Positions 24,853 to 32,563 of a stretch of 64,000 nt of DNA are shown here, in pieces (positions within the stretch are counted from its first letter, which is position 1; each line of letters opens with the position of its first letter). The notes beneath the pieces are model-generated. The model ran no database searches. It was not told where the DNA came from and worked only from the letters and a program-made list of their open reading frames with translations. Source of the stretch: Thiohalobacter sp. IOR34 (GTDB lineage Bacteria; Pseudomonadota; Gammaproteobacteria; Thiohalobacterales; Thiohalobacteraceae); assembly GCF_030406045.1 (NCBI RefSeq), contig NZ_CP128988.1:2019438-2083437 (forward strand). The letters run 5' to 3'. The position numbers were made by a program, and so were the translations under genes.

Positions 24853-24891
24853 TTTCAACCAAAGTTTAACCAATTTAAACCCGGGTTGAAA
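24853..24891. promoter_or_regulatory. 39-bp nested palindrome, candidate activator binding site (UAS)
   Basis: Two nested inverted repeats share one centre: the outer arms TTTCAACC / GGTTGAAA and the inner arms GTTTAA / TTAAAC, with 3-bp gaps between them and a 5-bp middle. The centre (24,872) is about 123 bp upstream of the predicted sigma-54 start, a normal enhancer distance. It directly follows the activator's stop codon. An intrinsic terminator is unlikely because the stem is AT-rich and interrupted and no T run follows. Confidence 0.6.
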
Positions 24892-26388
24892 TTATTGTTT
24901 TGTCTTCCGCAGGAACTTGTGTACCGCTTGCGGCGTCACCCCCAACAGCCGCGCCGCCTCGCTCTGGTTCCCCTGACTGATTTCGAGCGCCCGTAACACC
25001 AGCTGCTTGCGCGCACTGGACAGGAATTCCTCCAGCGAAAAGCCTTCAACCGGTTCCGGCAATGCTGCCAGCGGATCGGCATGACCCACCGGTTCGCTGA
25101 GCAGCAGGTCATCTGCATCCAACACGGGCGAACGTGCCAGTCGCGCAGATCGTTCGATGACGTTCGACAGGTCACGGATGTTGCCCGGCCAGTCATGCGC
25201 CTGAAGTCGCTGCAATGCCGCCGTGGTCAGCCGCTTCGGCTGCTTGAGACTGGCATTCACTCTATCCAGAACGGCGAGCGCCAGCTTAGGGATATCACTG
25301 CGCCGATGCCGGAGTGCTGGCAGGCGGATCTCACCGACGTTCAGGCGATAGTAGAGATCCTCACGAAACTTACCCCGCCTGATGGCGCGAGCCAGATTGG
25401 CATTGGTTGCTGCGATCAGGCGCACATCGACATCAATGGGTTTCCCGGCACCCACCGGCTCGATTTGGCCCTCCTGCACAACGCGCAACAACTTCGCTTG
25501 CGTCTCCAGAGGTAGTTCGCCGAGTTCGTCCAGAAACAGCGTTCCACCATCCGCCTGAGCAAACTTGCCCTCCTGGTCGGATATGGCACCAGTAAAGGAT
25601 CCCTTGCGATGACCAAATAGTATGCTCTCAACAAGATCCTTTGGGGTCGCGGCGCAGTTGATAGCCACGAAACGTTCCGCCGGCCGACCACTGGCCAAGT
25701 GGACGAAGCGCGCCAGCAACTCCTTTCCGGTACCTGTCTCCCCCAGAATCAGAATCGGGACATCCGAGGATGCGAGCGTGGCCGCGATCTCAAGCGCCTT
25801 TTTCAACTCGGGGTGGTCACCCACGATGCCCAATGAACGGATGATCTCACCGGTATCTATCGGTGCATAATAAGGCTCCGGTTCCGACACCTGGGCGCTG
25901 CGAACCTCTGGAAATTCTCGCGACAAAAGATCGACTTCACTGACAAGCGGCTTATCAGCGGTCACAAAGCGAGGCGGCCTGATGTGGAGAATCCGCGCAG
26001 GCAACTCACCGCTGGCAACCATCAGGAGCCAGGCTGCGTGCATTTGCGGGGTGCCGGAAGCAACAGCTACCGAAAGATCCATCCGGGCACCATAGGATTC
26101 CAATGTTGGCCTGACCTTTGTGCGAAGTACGCGCAGGATTTCAATGTAATCCGTGGGATCGCTCAGCGCCGCGTCGATGATGGAAATTTCAATTCCCGGA
26201 TTCGACGCCCTGAGTGCTGATTCGGTTGCCGCGGTGTTTTCCCGCGTATTCAACGTTGAAATCAATACAACGTGGTCAAAGGGCCTTGCCTTCACCAGGG
26301 AAAGAATCGGGCCTGCCTGTTGCTCCTCCCCAACCAAGCCAAGGCTGTAAGGGTCATGAAAACCAGTAAATGTGAGGAGAATCTTCAT
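24892..26388 (-). CDS. CARF-domain sigma-54 transcription activator (RtcR-like)
   Basis: 498 residues. Residues 1-~165 are a Rossmann-like CARF/RtcR sensor domain (opening MKILLTFTGFHDPY; DHVVLISTLNTREN; SVAVASGTPQMHAAW, the ligand-side loop). Residues ~185-420 are the NtrC-type AAA+ domain: Walker A GETGTGKE (216-223), sigma-54 loop GSFTGA (263-268, Ser instead of the usual Ala), Walker B LFLDE (284-288). The end is a Fis-type helix-turn-helix (NQSEAARLLGVTPQAVHKFL). CARF domains bind cyclic or linear oligoadenylates or RNA-end signals; ligand binding would release the AAA+ ring to activate sigma-54 promoters. It overlaps higA by 4 bp and sits directly upstream of the -24/-12 promoter of the defence genes. 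No CRISPR polymerase (Cas10) gene is in the window. Confidence 0.88.
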   Translation of the reverse strand: MKILLTFTGFHDPYSLGLVGEEQQAGPILSLVKARPFDHVVLISTLNTRENTAATESALRASNPGIEISIIDAALSDPTDYIEILRVLRTKVRPTLESYGARMDLSVAVASGTPQMHAAWLLMVASGELPARILHIRPPRFVTADKPLVSEVDLLSREFPEVRSAQVSEPEPYYAPIDTGEIIRSLGIVGDHPELKKALEIAATLASSDVPILILGETGTGKELLARFVHLASGRPAERFVAINCAATPKDLVESILFGHRKGSFTGAISDQEGKFAQADGGTLFLDELGELPLETQAKLLRVVQEGQIEPVGAGKPIDVDVRLIAATNANLARAIRRGKFREDLYYRLNVGEIRLPALRHRRSDIPKLALAVLDRVNASLKQPKRLTTAALQRLQAHDWPGNIRDLSNVIERSARLARSPVLDADDLLLSEPVGHADPLAALPEPVEGFSLEEFLSSARKQLVLRALEISQGNQSEAARLLGVTPQAVHKFLRKTKQ

Positions 26389-26675
26389 CCGACCTTCTTC
26401 AAAGGTGGCACCTTTTTATGGGAATTCATGGCATGCCAAAGGTCCCAGTCCCGCTGCAGGTTGAGCCAGAATTCCGGCCCGGTCTTAAGCGCCTCGCCTA
26501 ACGCCAAGGCAGAGTCCGCGCTGACATTCCGCCGGCCGTTGATGATTTCGTTCAACCGGGCATAGGTCCAACCAAGATGTTGGGCGAATTCCTTTTGCGT
26601 GACACCTAGTGGTTCAAGAAATTCCTTGAGAAGCATCTCACCGGGATGGGTAGGTGGTCGTTTCTTCGGAAGCAT
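26385..26675 (-). CDS. higA: HigA-family antitoxin
   Basis: 96 residues. The opening RPPTHPGEMLLKEFLEPLG and the helix-turn-helix VTQKEFAQHLGWTYARLNEIINGRRNVSADSALAL are the HigA/VapI xre-type signature. It binds and neutralises the toxin encoded 6 bp upstream and normally represses its own promoter. Its stop overlaps the ATG of the CARF activator (ATGA), so antitoxin and activator are translationally coupled, which is not the usual two-gene higBA arrangement. Confidence 0.93.
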   Translation of the reverse strand: MLPKKRPPTHPGEMLLKEFLEPLGVTQKEFAQHLGWTYARLNEIINGRRNVSADSALALGEALKTGPEFWLNLQRDWDLWHAMNSHKKVPPLKKVG

Positions 26676-26681
26676 CTCGTT

Positions 26682-26975
26682 TCACCCATGGTAATCAGTA
26701 ATTTTTACATCCTGCGCATCATTCCCTTTCCAGCGGAAAATAATGCGCCACTGGTCATTGATGCGAAGGCTCCAGAAACCTGCCAGATCACCGTGCAGCT
26801 TCTCCAGGCGATTGCTCGGCGGTATTCGCAATACCTCCAGTGATGATGCCGCATTAATCTGGTCCAGCAGGCGTCTGGCCTTGCCATGCGATTCACGCGG
26901 TAATTTGCGGGCGTACCGGCTATTGACCCCATCGTAGATATCCAGGGTTGCCTTGTCCGCCACACTTCGCAACAT
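26682..26975 (-). CDS. higB: HigB/RelE-family toxin
   Basis: 97 residues from MLRSVADKATLD. The RelE-fold end is clear: KLHGDLAGFWSLRINDQWRI and FRWKGNDAQDVKITDYHG, with the basic/aromatic residues (R…F/W…H) of ribosome-dependent mRNA interferases. HigB cleaves translated mRNA. It precedes the antitoxin, the reversed order typical of hig. As first gene of the operon, its promoter lies between 26,976 and about 27,060. Confidence 0.92.
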   Translation of the reverse strand: MLRSVADKATLDIYDGVNSRYARKLPRESHGKARRLLDQINAASSLEVLRIPPSNRLEKLHGDLAGFWSLRINDQWRIIFRWKGNDAQDVKITDYHG

Positions 26976-27027
26976 GCATTGAAGATATCGGTTATCGATA
27001 TATCGGGCAAGCAGTAATTTGGAAAAC

Positions 27028-27042
27028 TGACCAATTTGGTCA
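27028..27042. promoter_or_regulatory. Perfect 15-bp palindrome upstream of higB, candidate HigA operator
   Basis: TGACCAATTTGGTCA is a perfect palindrome with 7-bp arms around one base, 53 bp upstream of the higB ATG. A second imperfect palindrome (GATATCG … CGATATA, about 26,982-27,001) lies closer to the gene. HigA proteins bind such sites to repress the operon. No unambiguous -35/-10 pair could be assigned. Confidence 0.45.
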
Positions 27043-27079
27043 TGAAAACACCAGAAAAATGGTCTGATAGGGCTCACCA

Positions 27080-27256
27080 AGGGAAGGGGTTGGTAACGGC
27101 AAAGGCCCTACCCGAAAGGGCCGCCGCGCTCGAAGGGGCGCGCGGCGATGAAAGGGTTACGCAAAGGGCGGCGCATCCGCCTCTGGAAAATCCGCCCGGA
27201 ACGGTAATCACGTTTTCCATGGTGTGACCCGGTCGGCGTTGGCACAGTGCCGACGC
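27080..27256. other. Hairpin-rich region before the relaxase genes, candidate oriT
   Basis: About 180 bp without a gene, between divergent higB and the mobilisation block. Four inverted repeats lie in a row: GGCCC/GGGCC (27,104-27,122), GCCGCGC/GCGCGGC (27,123-27,146), GGAAAA/TTTTCC (27,186-27,218) and GTCGGC/GCCGAC (27,232-27,254), the last containing the perfect GGCACAGTGCC. Transfer origins of MobH elements lie near the relaxase genes and carry such repeats. The hairpins could instead be terminators or a promoter-proximal RNA structure, so the call is tentative. Confidence 0.35.
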
Positions 27257-27661
27257 ATGAGCACGCCACCTGTATCCCGCATCACCCTCGCCCACATCCA
27301 CGAAGCAGGTCTCGGCCCATGGATAGAGCCTTGCCGGGTCCTGCTCGAGCATCTCAGGGGTCTGGAAAGGGTCATCGAGGACCCGGACGAGCTTCCCTCG
27401 GCCGTCGTGCTGGGCGCCCTGCGGGCGGCAATCGCGGCGCCGCTTCCGCGCCAGGCGGCCATCCTGCGCCATCAGCTCTGCCGCCTGCCCCTGTTCGAGT
27501 ACCGGGCAGCCGCCGCCGGCGAGATGTGGAATCCGCTCGTGCTCCCGCTCGAGGATTTCCTGAAACGGCACGGCAACGCCGTGCATTTCTGGCGCGACTG
27601 GGCACCCTGGCCCCGTCCCGAAGAGGTCTCGGAATGGCTGGACCAATGGGTGCGCTGCTGA
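27257..27661 (+). CDS. Small conserved-context protein upstream of MobH, unknown
   Basis: 134 residues from MSTPPVSRITLAHIHEAG. It is helical, rich in Leu, Pro and Trp (HFWRDWAPWPRPEEVSEWLDQW), with no signal peptide or membrane span. I do not recognise the family. Its end overlaps the relaxase start by 16 bp, so the two are co-translated, and the candidate oriT lies immediately upstream; an auxiliary relaxosome role is plausible. Base composition and frame fit the surrounding mobilisation genes. Confidence 0.65.
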   Translation: MSTPPVSRITLAHIHEAGLGPWIEPCRVLLEHLRGLERVIEDPDELPSAVVLGALRAAIAAPLPRQAAILRHQLCRLPLFEYRAAAAGEMWNPLVLPLEDFLKRHGNAVHFWRDWAPWPRPEEVSEWLDQWVRC

Positions 27662-29277
27662 GCCTCTGGGGCAGAAGACGCCATGTCGACCCGCCGGTAG
27701 AGGGGGCTCTGCCGGTGCTGGACGCCGGTGCCCTGCTCCGCCCGCACCGGTCTCAGCTGGCCACCATCCGACAACTGGTCGGGGTGCCCCGCGCCCACTG
27801 GGTGGCGTTCTACGCCACGGTCTTCGAGGCCTACGCCGGCTTCGTCCAGCAGCTGCCGGCCTCGGAGGCCCACCACCACGCCGGCCCGGGCGGCATGCTG
27901 GTCCACGGGCTGGAGGTGGTGCGCGAGGCCCTGAAACTGCGCCGGGGCCGGCTGCTTCCCCCGGGGGCTGCCGCCGAGGAGCTGGCCGCCCGGCAGGACC
28001 TCTGGACCTACGCCACGGCCACCGGCGCCCTGCTCCACGACCTCGGCAAGCCGGTCACCGACCAGCGGGTGCGGTTGTACGACCGGCAAGGCCGGGAACT
28101 CGGACACTGGGATCCCTGGGCCGGCCCCCTCCCCGCCGTGGCGGGCTGGTACCGGGTGGAGTTCGTGCGGGAGCGACGCTACCGGTTCCACGAACGGGTC
28201 CCGCCCCTGCTGGTCCGCTTCATCCTGCCCCAGCGGGGCCTGAGCTGGCTGGCCTCCGATCCGGAGGTCTTTGGGGCCTGGCTGGCCGCCATCTCCGGGG
28301 ATGCCGACCGCGCCGGCGTCCTCGGCGAGCTGGTGCACCGGGCGGACGGCCTGTCGGTGGCGAGCGACCTGGCCGGGGTGCCGGCCCGCATGTCCTCGGC
28401 CCGGCGCAAACCCCTCGTCGCCCGGCTGCTGACCGGCCTGCGATACCTGCTGGACCAGGGCAGCCTGCCTCTGAACCGCCCGGGCGCCGCCGGCTGGCGG
28501 CTCGACGACGACCTGTGGCTGGTCAGCAAACGCGTGCTGGATGCCCTGCGCGAACACCTGAGCCAGGAAGGCCAGGAGGGCGTACCGACACGCAACGACC
28601 GGCTGATGGACGAGCTGCAACAACACGGGTTACTGACGCCCAACGGCGATCGGGCCGTCTGGATCGTGCAGGTGACCACCGGTGACTGGTCGCAACAGCT
28701 CACCGTGCTGCGCTTTCCCCTGCAAACCCTGTGGCCGGACCCGGACGCCCGGCCGCCGGTGTTCGATGGCAGTGTCGCGCCCGTGGGAGAAAACCGGGAC
28801 GACACGACAAGTGAGGACCCAAAGTCCACACCAGGGCCGGAACCATCACCTCCGGATGCTGATGACGCATCGGAAGCACCCGTTGAGGCATCGCCTTCGG
28901 AACCACGAGAGACAGAGATCTCCGAAGAGGACGATCCCGGCCATCGCTTCCTTCACTGGCTGAAGGAGGGACTCGCTTCCGGGTCTCTTCTCATCAATGC
29001 GGTGAACGCCCGCGTCCATGTGGTTCCTGAAGGCCTGCTGCTGGTGAGCCCCGGCATTTTCAAGGATTTCGACCGGGAGAACTGGACGCGGGTACAGAAG
29101 CGTTTCCAGAAGCTCAAACTGCACAAGCGCACTCCACAGGCCACCAACATCTGGTCTTATCAGGTCAAGGGCGATCGCAAGCAAAGCCGCATCAACGGCC
29201 TCCTGATCACCGAACCCGAGCAGGTCCTCGGCCTGCAACTGCCACCGCCCAACCCTCACCTGACGCAGAAGGCGTGA
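27646..29277 (+). CDS. MobH-family (TraI_2) relaxase
   Basis: 543 residues. The N-terminal TraI_2 domain carries the three-histidine/HD motifs of MobH relaxases: HHHAGPGGMLVHGLEVV (~83-99) and ALLHDLGKPVTD (~140-151). The C-terminal domain (LINAVNARVHVVPEGLLLVSP … LKLHKR) is the DUF1528 region of ICE relaxases of the SXT/clc type. An acidic, Pro/Ser-rich linker (~395-435) joins them. The enzyme nicks oriT and pilots the strand to the coupling protein. ATG 27,646 is used here; ATG 27,634 is possible. TraD follows 6 bp downstream. Confidence 0.88.
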   Translation: MGALLSLWGRRRHVDPPVEGALPVLDAGALLRPHRSQLATIRQLVGVPRAHWVAFYATVFEAYAGFVQQLPASEAHHHAGPGGMLVHGLEVVREALKLRRGRLLPPGAAAEELAARQDLWTYATATGALLHDLGKPVTDQRVRLYDRQGRELGHWDPWAGPLPAVAGWYRVEFVRERRYRFHERVPPLLVRFILPQRGLSWLASDPEVFGAWLAAISGDADRAGVLGELVHRADGLSVASDLAGVPARMSSARRKPLVARLLTGLRYLLDQGSLPLNRPGAAGWRLDDDLWLVSKRVLDALREHLSQEGQEGVPTRNDRLMDELQQHGLLTPNGDRAVWIVQVTTGDWSQQLTVLRFPLQTLWPDPDARPPVFDGSVAPVGENRDDTTSEDPKSTPGPEPSPPDADDASEAPVEASPSEPRETEISEEDDPGHRFLHWLKEGLASGSLLINAVNARVHVVPEGLLLVSPGIFKDFDRENWTRVQKRFQKLKLHKRTPQATNIWSYQVKGDRKQSRINGLLITEPEQVLGLQLPPPNPHLTQKA

Positions 29278-29283
29278 TCCCCC

Positions 29284-31314
29284 ATGGGACCCATCTTCGA
29301 CAACCGGCTGCGTCCCGTCATCGAGTTCATTCCGGCCACCGTGCTCGTCGGGCTGGCGGTGGTGCTGCTCCACGACCCCGTGCTGTTCTTTCCCCTCCTG
29401 CCGGGCCTGGCCGAAGTGACCGCGGCCGGATTCGGTGCGCTGGGTCTGCTCCGCGCCTGGCAGGGCTTTCGCCTCGTGCGCTACCGGCGGCAGCTGCGGC
29501 GCCTGCCCCGTTACGTGCTGCCCGCGAAGCGTATCCCCCTTTCCCGGCACAAGCTGTTTCTGGGCCGGGGCTTCCCATGGGACCAACGCCACAGCCAGCG
29601 CCTGGTGGAGGTGCGCTCACCCCAGGCCCGGCGCTGGCTGGAACCGGGCGTGTTCTATCGGGCCGCCCGGGCGTTCGAGCTGCGCTTCGAGCACTCGGGG
29701 CTGCTCGGCTGGCTGACCCGGCTCACGCGCACCGATGCCTGGTGGAACCCGGTGCGTCCCCTGCCGCCCCTGGGCGGCGATCCGGCCCTGCACGGCGTCG
29801 GCCTGGAGGACGAGCGTGCCATCTGGATGGATCTGGGCGACCGGGTGGGCCACACCTTGGTGCTGGGCACCACCCGCGTGGGCAAGACCCGCCTGGCGGA
29901 GCTGTTGGTGAGCCAGGACATCCGCCGCGGTGAGACGGTGATCGTGTTCGACCCCAAGGGTGACGTGGACCTGCTGCGCCGCATGTTCGCGGAGGCCAGG
30001 CGTGCCGGCCGGCTGGACCAGTTCCACATCTTCCACCTGGGGTTCCCGGAGATCTCGGAACGCTACAATCCGGTGGGCGAATTCGGCCGCATCACCGAGG
30101 TGGCCACCCGCATCGCCTCCCAACTGCCCTCCCAGGGCAATTCCGCCGCCTTCCGTGAGTTCGCCTGGCGCTTCACCAACATCGTGGCGCGGGCGCTGGT
30201 GGGGCTGGGACGCAAGCCCGACTATGCCGCCGTCGCCCGCTACGTCACCAACATCGAGCCATTGCTGGTGGACTACTACCACCTGTGGCTAGAAAGCGAG
30301 GCCCCCGGCGACTGGCGGTCGGGGGTGCAGACCATCGAGGGCAACATCGACGACAAGAAGCTGCCCCTGGCCCTGCGCGGCCGGGACCGGCACGCGGTGG
30401 CGCTGGTGAAGTTCGCCAAGGAGCGCAACCTCTACGACCCCGTCGCCGACGGCCTGCGCTCCGCCTTCGAGTACGACAAGACCTACTTCGACAAGCTGAC
30501 TGCGAGCCTGCTGCCGCTGCTGGAGAAGCTGACCAGCGGCAAGAGCGGCGAGCTGCTGGCGCCCGACTACGGCGACACTCGCGATCCCCGCCCCATCCTG
30601 GACTGGATGCGGGTGATCCGCCAGCAGGGCATCGTCTACGTGGGACTGGACGCGCTGTCGGACGCCGAGGTGGCCGGGGCGGTGGGCAACTCCATGTTCG
30701 CGGACCTGACCTCTATCGCCGGTCAGCTCTACAAGCACGGCGACACCCTGGGCCTGCCCGAAGTCGCCGGGCACCGCCGCGCCCGTATCGCCATCCACGC
30801 CGACGAGTTCAATGAGCTGATCGGCGACGAGTTCATCCCCCTGCTCAACAAGGCGGGCGGCGCCGGGGTGCAGGTCACCGCCTACACCCAGACCGCCTCG
30901 GACATCGAGGCCGGGATCGGTGACCGGGCCAAGGCGGGCCAGGTGAGCGGCAACCTCAACACCCTGATCATGCTGCGGGTCAAGAACGAGGAGACCGCCG
31001 CCATCCTCACCGACCAGCTCCCCAAGGTGCGGGTCTACACCAAGGTGGCCGAGTCCCGCACCACCGACAACAACGACCCGGACACGCCAGTGGATTTCGT
31101 CGCCCAGAACGCGGACCGCCTGACCGAGATCGAGACCGAGATGCTCACCCCGGCGGACCTAGTACAGCTGCCCAAGGGGCAGGCCTTCGGGCTGCTCGAC
31201 GGGGGACGGCTCTACAAGCTGCGGCTCCCCCTGGCCGGGGACGACCCCCTGCTGCCGCGGGACATGGATGAGATCAGGGCCTGGGTAGAGCGTTGCCGCG
31301 GGGAGCAGCCATGA
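29284..31314 (+). CDS. traD: TraD-type conjugative coupling ATPase
   Basis: 676 residues. Two N-terminal membrane spans (~15-34, ~38-58) are followed by the VirD4/TraD ATPase: Walker A LGTTRVGKTR (~198-207), VIVFDPKGDVDLLRRM just after it, Walker B-region ARIAIHADEFNELIGDEF, and QVTAYTQTASDIE (motif III). It is hexameric and delivers the relaxosome to the type IV pore. It ends in an ATGA overlap with the DUF4400 gene. The mobH–traD–DUF4400 order is that of SXT/R391- and clc-like ICEs. Confidence 0.94.
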   Translation: MGPIFDNRLRPVIEFIPATVLVGLAVVLLHDPVLFFPLLPGLAEVTAAGFGALGLLRAWQGFRLVRYRRQLRRLPRYVLPAKRIPLSRHKLFLGRGFPWDQRHSQRLVEVRSPQARRWLEPGVFYRAARAFELRFEHSGLLGWLTRLTRTDAWWNPVRPLPPLGGDPALHGVGLEDERAIWMDLGDRVGHTLVLGTTRVGKTRLAELLVSQDIRRGETVIVFDPKGDVDLLRRMFAEARRAGRLDQFHIFHLGFPEISERYNPVGEFGRITEVATRIASQLPSQGNSAAFREFAWRFTNIVARALVGLGRKPDYAAVARYVTNIEPLLVDYYHLWLESEAPGDWRSGVQTIEGNIDDKKLPLALRGRDRHAVALVKFAKERNLYDPVADGLRSAFEYDKTYFDKLTASLLPLLEKLTSGKSGELLAPDYGDTRDPRPILDWMRVIRQQGIVYVGLDALSDAEVAGAVGNSMFADLTSIAGQLYKHGDTLGLPEVAGHRRARIAIHADEFNELIGDEFIPLLNKAGGAGVQVTAYTQTASDIEAGIGDRAKAGQVSGNLNTLIMLRVKNEETAAILTDQLPKVRVYTKVAESRTTDNNDPDTPVDFVAQNADRLTEIETEMLTPADLVQLPKGQAFGLLDGGRLYKLRLPLAGDDPLLPRDMDEIRAWVERCRGEQP

Positions 31315-31982
31315 CCCGCAGGCGGCTGACCGGGGTGCTCTGGACGCTGAAGTGGTTCTTCATCGTGTGCCTGCTGGTGCTGGCGGTGGACATGCTCTAC
31401 GTGCTCTGGCCCTATCCCGACGGGGCGCGGGGCGTGGCCGCCCTCAAGGCCAATCTCGCGGCCGAGGTGGACCTGATCGGCCGGCTGGCCGACGACCGCG
31501 CCTGGACCATCATCCGCACCCTGGCCGACGGGGCCTACGAGACCATCTTCGTCTGGACGGGGCTGGACGAGTTCATGCGCCGGGCGGTGGACCCGGCACC
31601 GCTTTCACCCCTCAACGAGACCATGCGCCGGTTCGTGCTCGGCAACTGGGTCTTTCTGGAGACGGCGGCCTCCGGCCTGCAGCTCTTCGCCCTGCGCCTC
31701 GGGGTGCTGGTCCTGGCCATGCCCCTGTTCCTCATCACCGCCTGTGCCGCGGCCGCCGACGGCCTGATCACCTGGTATCTGCGGCGCACCGGCGCCGGCC
31801 GGGAATCCGGCTTCATCTACCACCGCACCAAGCGCGGCCTGGCCCTGTCCGTCCTCGCCCTCTGGCTGATCTACCTGGTACCACCCATCCCGCTGGACCC
31901 GCGCTGGGTGATTCCACCCTTCCTGTTCATCTTCGGCATCACGGTCCGGGTGACGGTGGCGTACTTCAAGAAGTATCTGTAA
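31311..31982 (+). CDS. DUF4400 integrating-conjugative-element membrane protein
   Basis: 223 residues with four hydrophobic spans (~12-32, ~130-155, ~175-193, ~198-213) around a soluble segment (~40-125). This topology and its place directly after traD match the DUF4400 / ICE membrane-protein family found with TraD in MobH-type elements. Its function is not established; it may assist the coupling protein or entry exclusion. About 215 bp without a gene follow before the excisionase-like gene; they hold a GGCAC…GTGCC inverted repeat (32,131-32,157) but no clear terminator. Confidence 0.8.
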   Translation: MTRRRLTGVLWTLKWFFIVCLLVLAVDMLYVLWPYPDGARGVAALKANLAAEVDLIGRLADDRAWTIIRTLADGAYETIFVWTGLDEFMRRAVDPAPLSPLNETMRRFVLGNWVFLETAASGLQLFALRLGVLVLAMPLFLITACAAAADGLITWYLRRTGAGRESGFIYHRTKRGLALSVLALWLIYLVPPIPLDPRWVIPPFLFIFGITVRVTVAYFKKYL

Positions 31983-32197
31983 CACTTTGTGGTTTCCCGG
32001 AAAAAACCGCCCGTCCTGGGCAGGAAATGGAAAAATCGGCGCTCGGTTTCAAGCTCGAAAGCCCCGCTCTGCATACGCGCTTTCTTGGATTTTTTTCTAC
32101 CTCACCAAAGCTAGTATGGGCCGCATGTTAGGCACTTTGGAGCACAAATCCTGTGCCAAACAGCAATACCGACCCATTTACGCTCCGTGGTAACTAA

Positions 32198-32563
32198 ATG
32201 AGAACACTCGACCTTAAGGAAGCAGCGGTATTCCTAAAGATGCACCCCCAGACGGTCAGGCGACTCGCCAAAGAAGGGAAAATCCCCGCTGCGAAACCCG
32301 GAAAACACTGGTGTTTCATTGAGGAGGATCTTGCCGCCTATTTGCGGTCGATGTACTCTCATGTGCGGCAGGTGCCGCAAGGGAGCACACAGGAGGCAAC
32401 CTTATGGCACTGTACAAAAGGCCGAACTCCCGTTATTGGTGGGTCCGTTTCACGGCCCCCGACGGACGGCAAATACGCGAGTCTACTCAGACTGCCGACA
32501 GGAAAGCCGCCCAAGAGTACGAAGACCGACGGAAAGCGGAACTCTGGCGGCAACAGAGACTAG
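32198..32563 (+). CDS. Excisionase-like HTH_17 (MerR-type) DNA-binding protein
   Basis: 121 residues. Residues 1-50 are a winged helix of the excisionase family: LKEAAVFLKMHPQTVRRLAK … GKIPAAKPGKHWCFIEEDL. The remaining 70 residues are low-complexity and basic, and the last 160 bp of the gene overlap integrase in another frame, so the tail may be unconstrained. It probably acts as the recombination directionality factor for the ICE. No strong ribosome binding site was found before the ATG. Confidence 0.75.
   Translation: MRTLDLKEAAVFLKMHPQTVRRLAKEGKIPAAKPGKHWCFIEEDLAAYLRSMYSHVRQVPQGSTQEATLWHCTKGRTPVIGGSVSRPPTDGKYASLLRLPTGKPPKSTKTDGKRNSGGNRD

Noticed and set aside
24853-24891. Palindrome read as an intrinsic terminator of the CARF gene
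   Set aside because: The arms are AT-rich with internal gaps and no T run follows in either useful direction; position and symmetry fit a regulator binding site better.
24892-26388. CARF activator as part of a type III CRISPR system
   Set aside because: No Cas10, Cas7 or array is in the window; the AAA+ and Fis domains make it a transcription activator rather than a Csm6/Can1-type effector.
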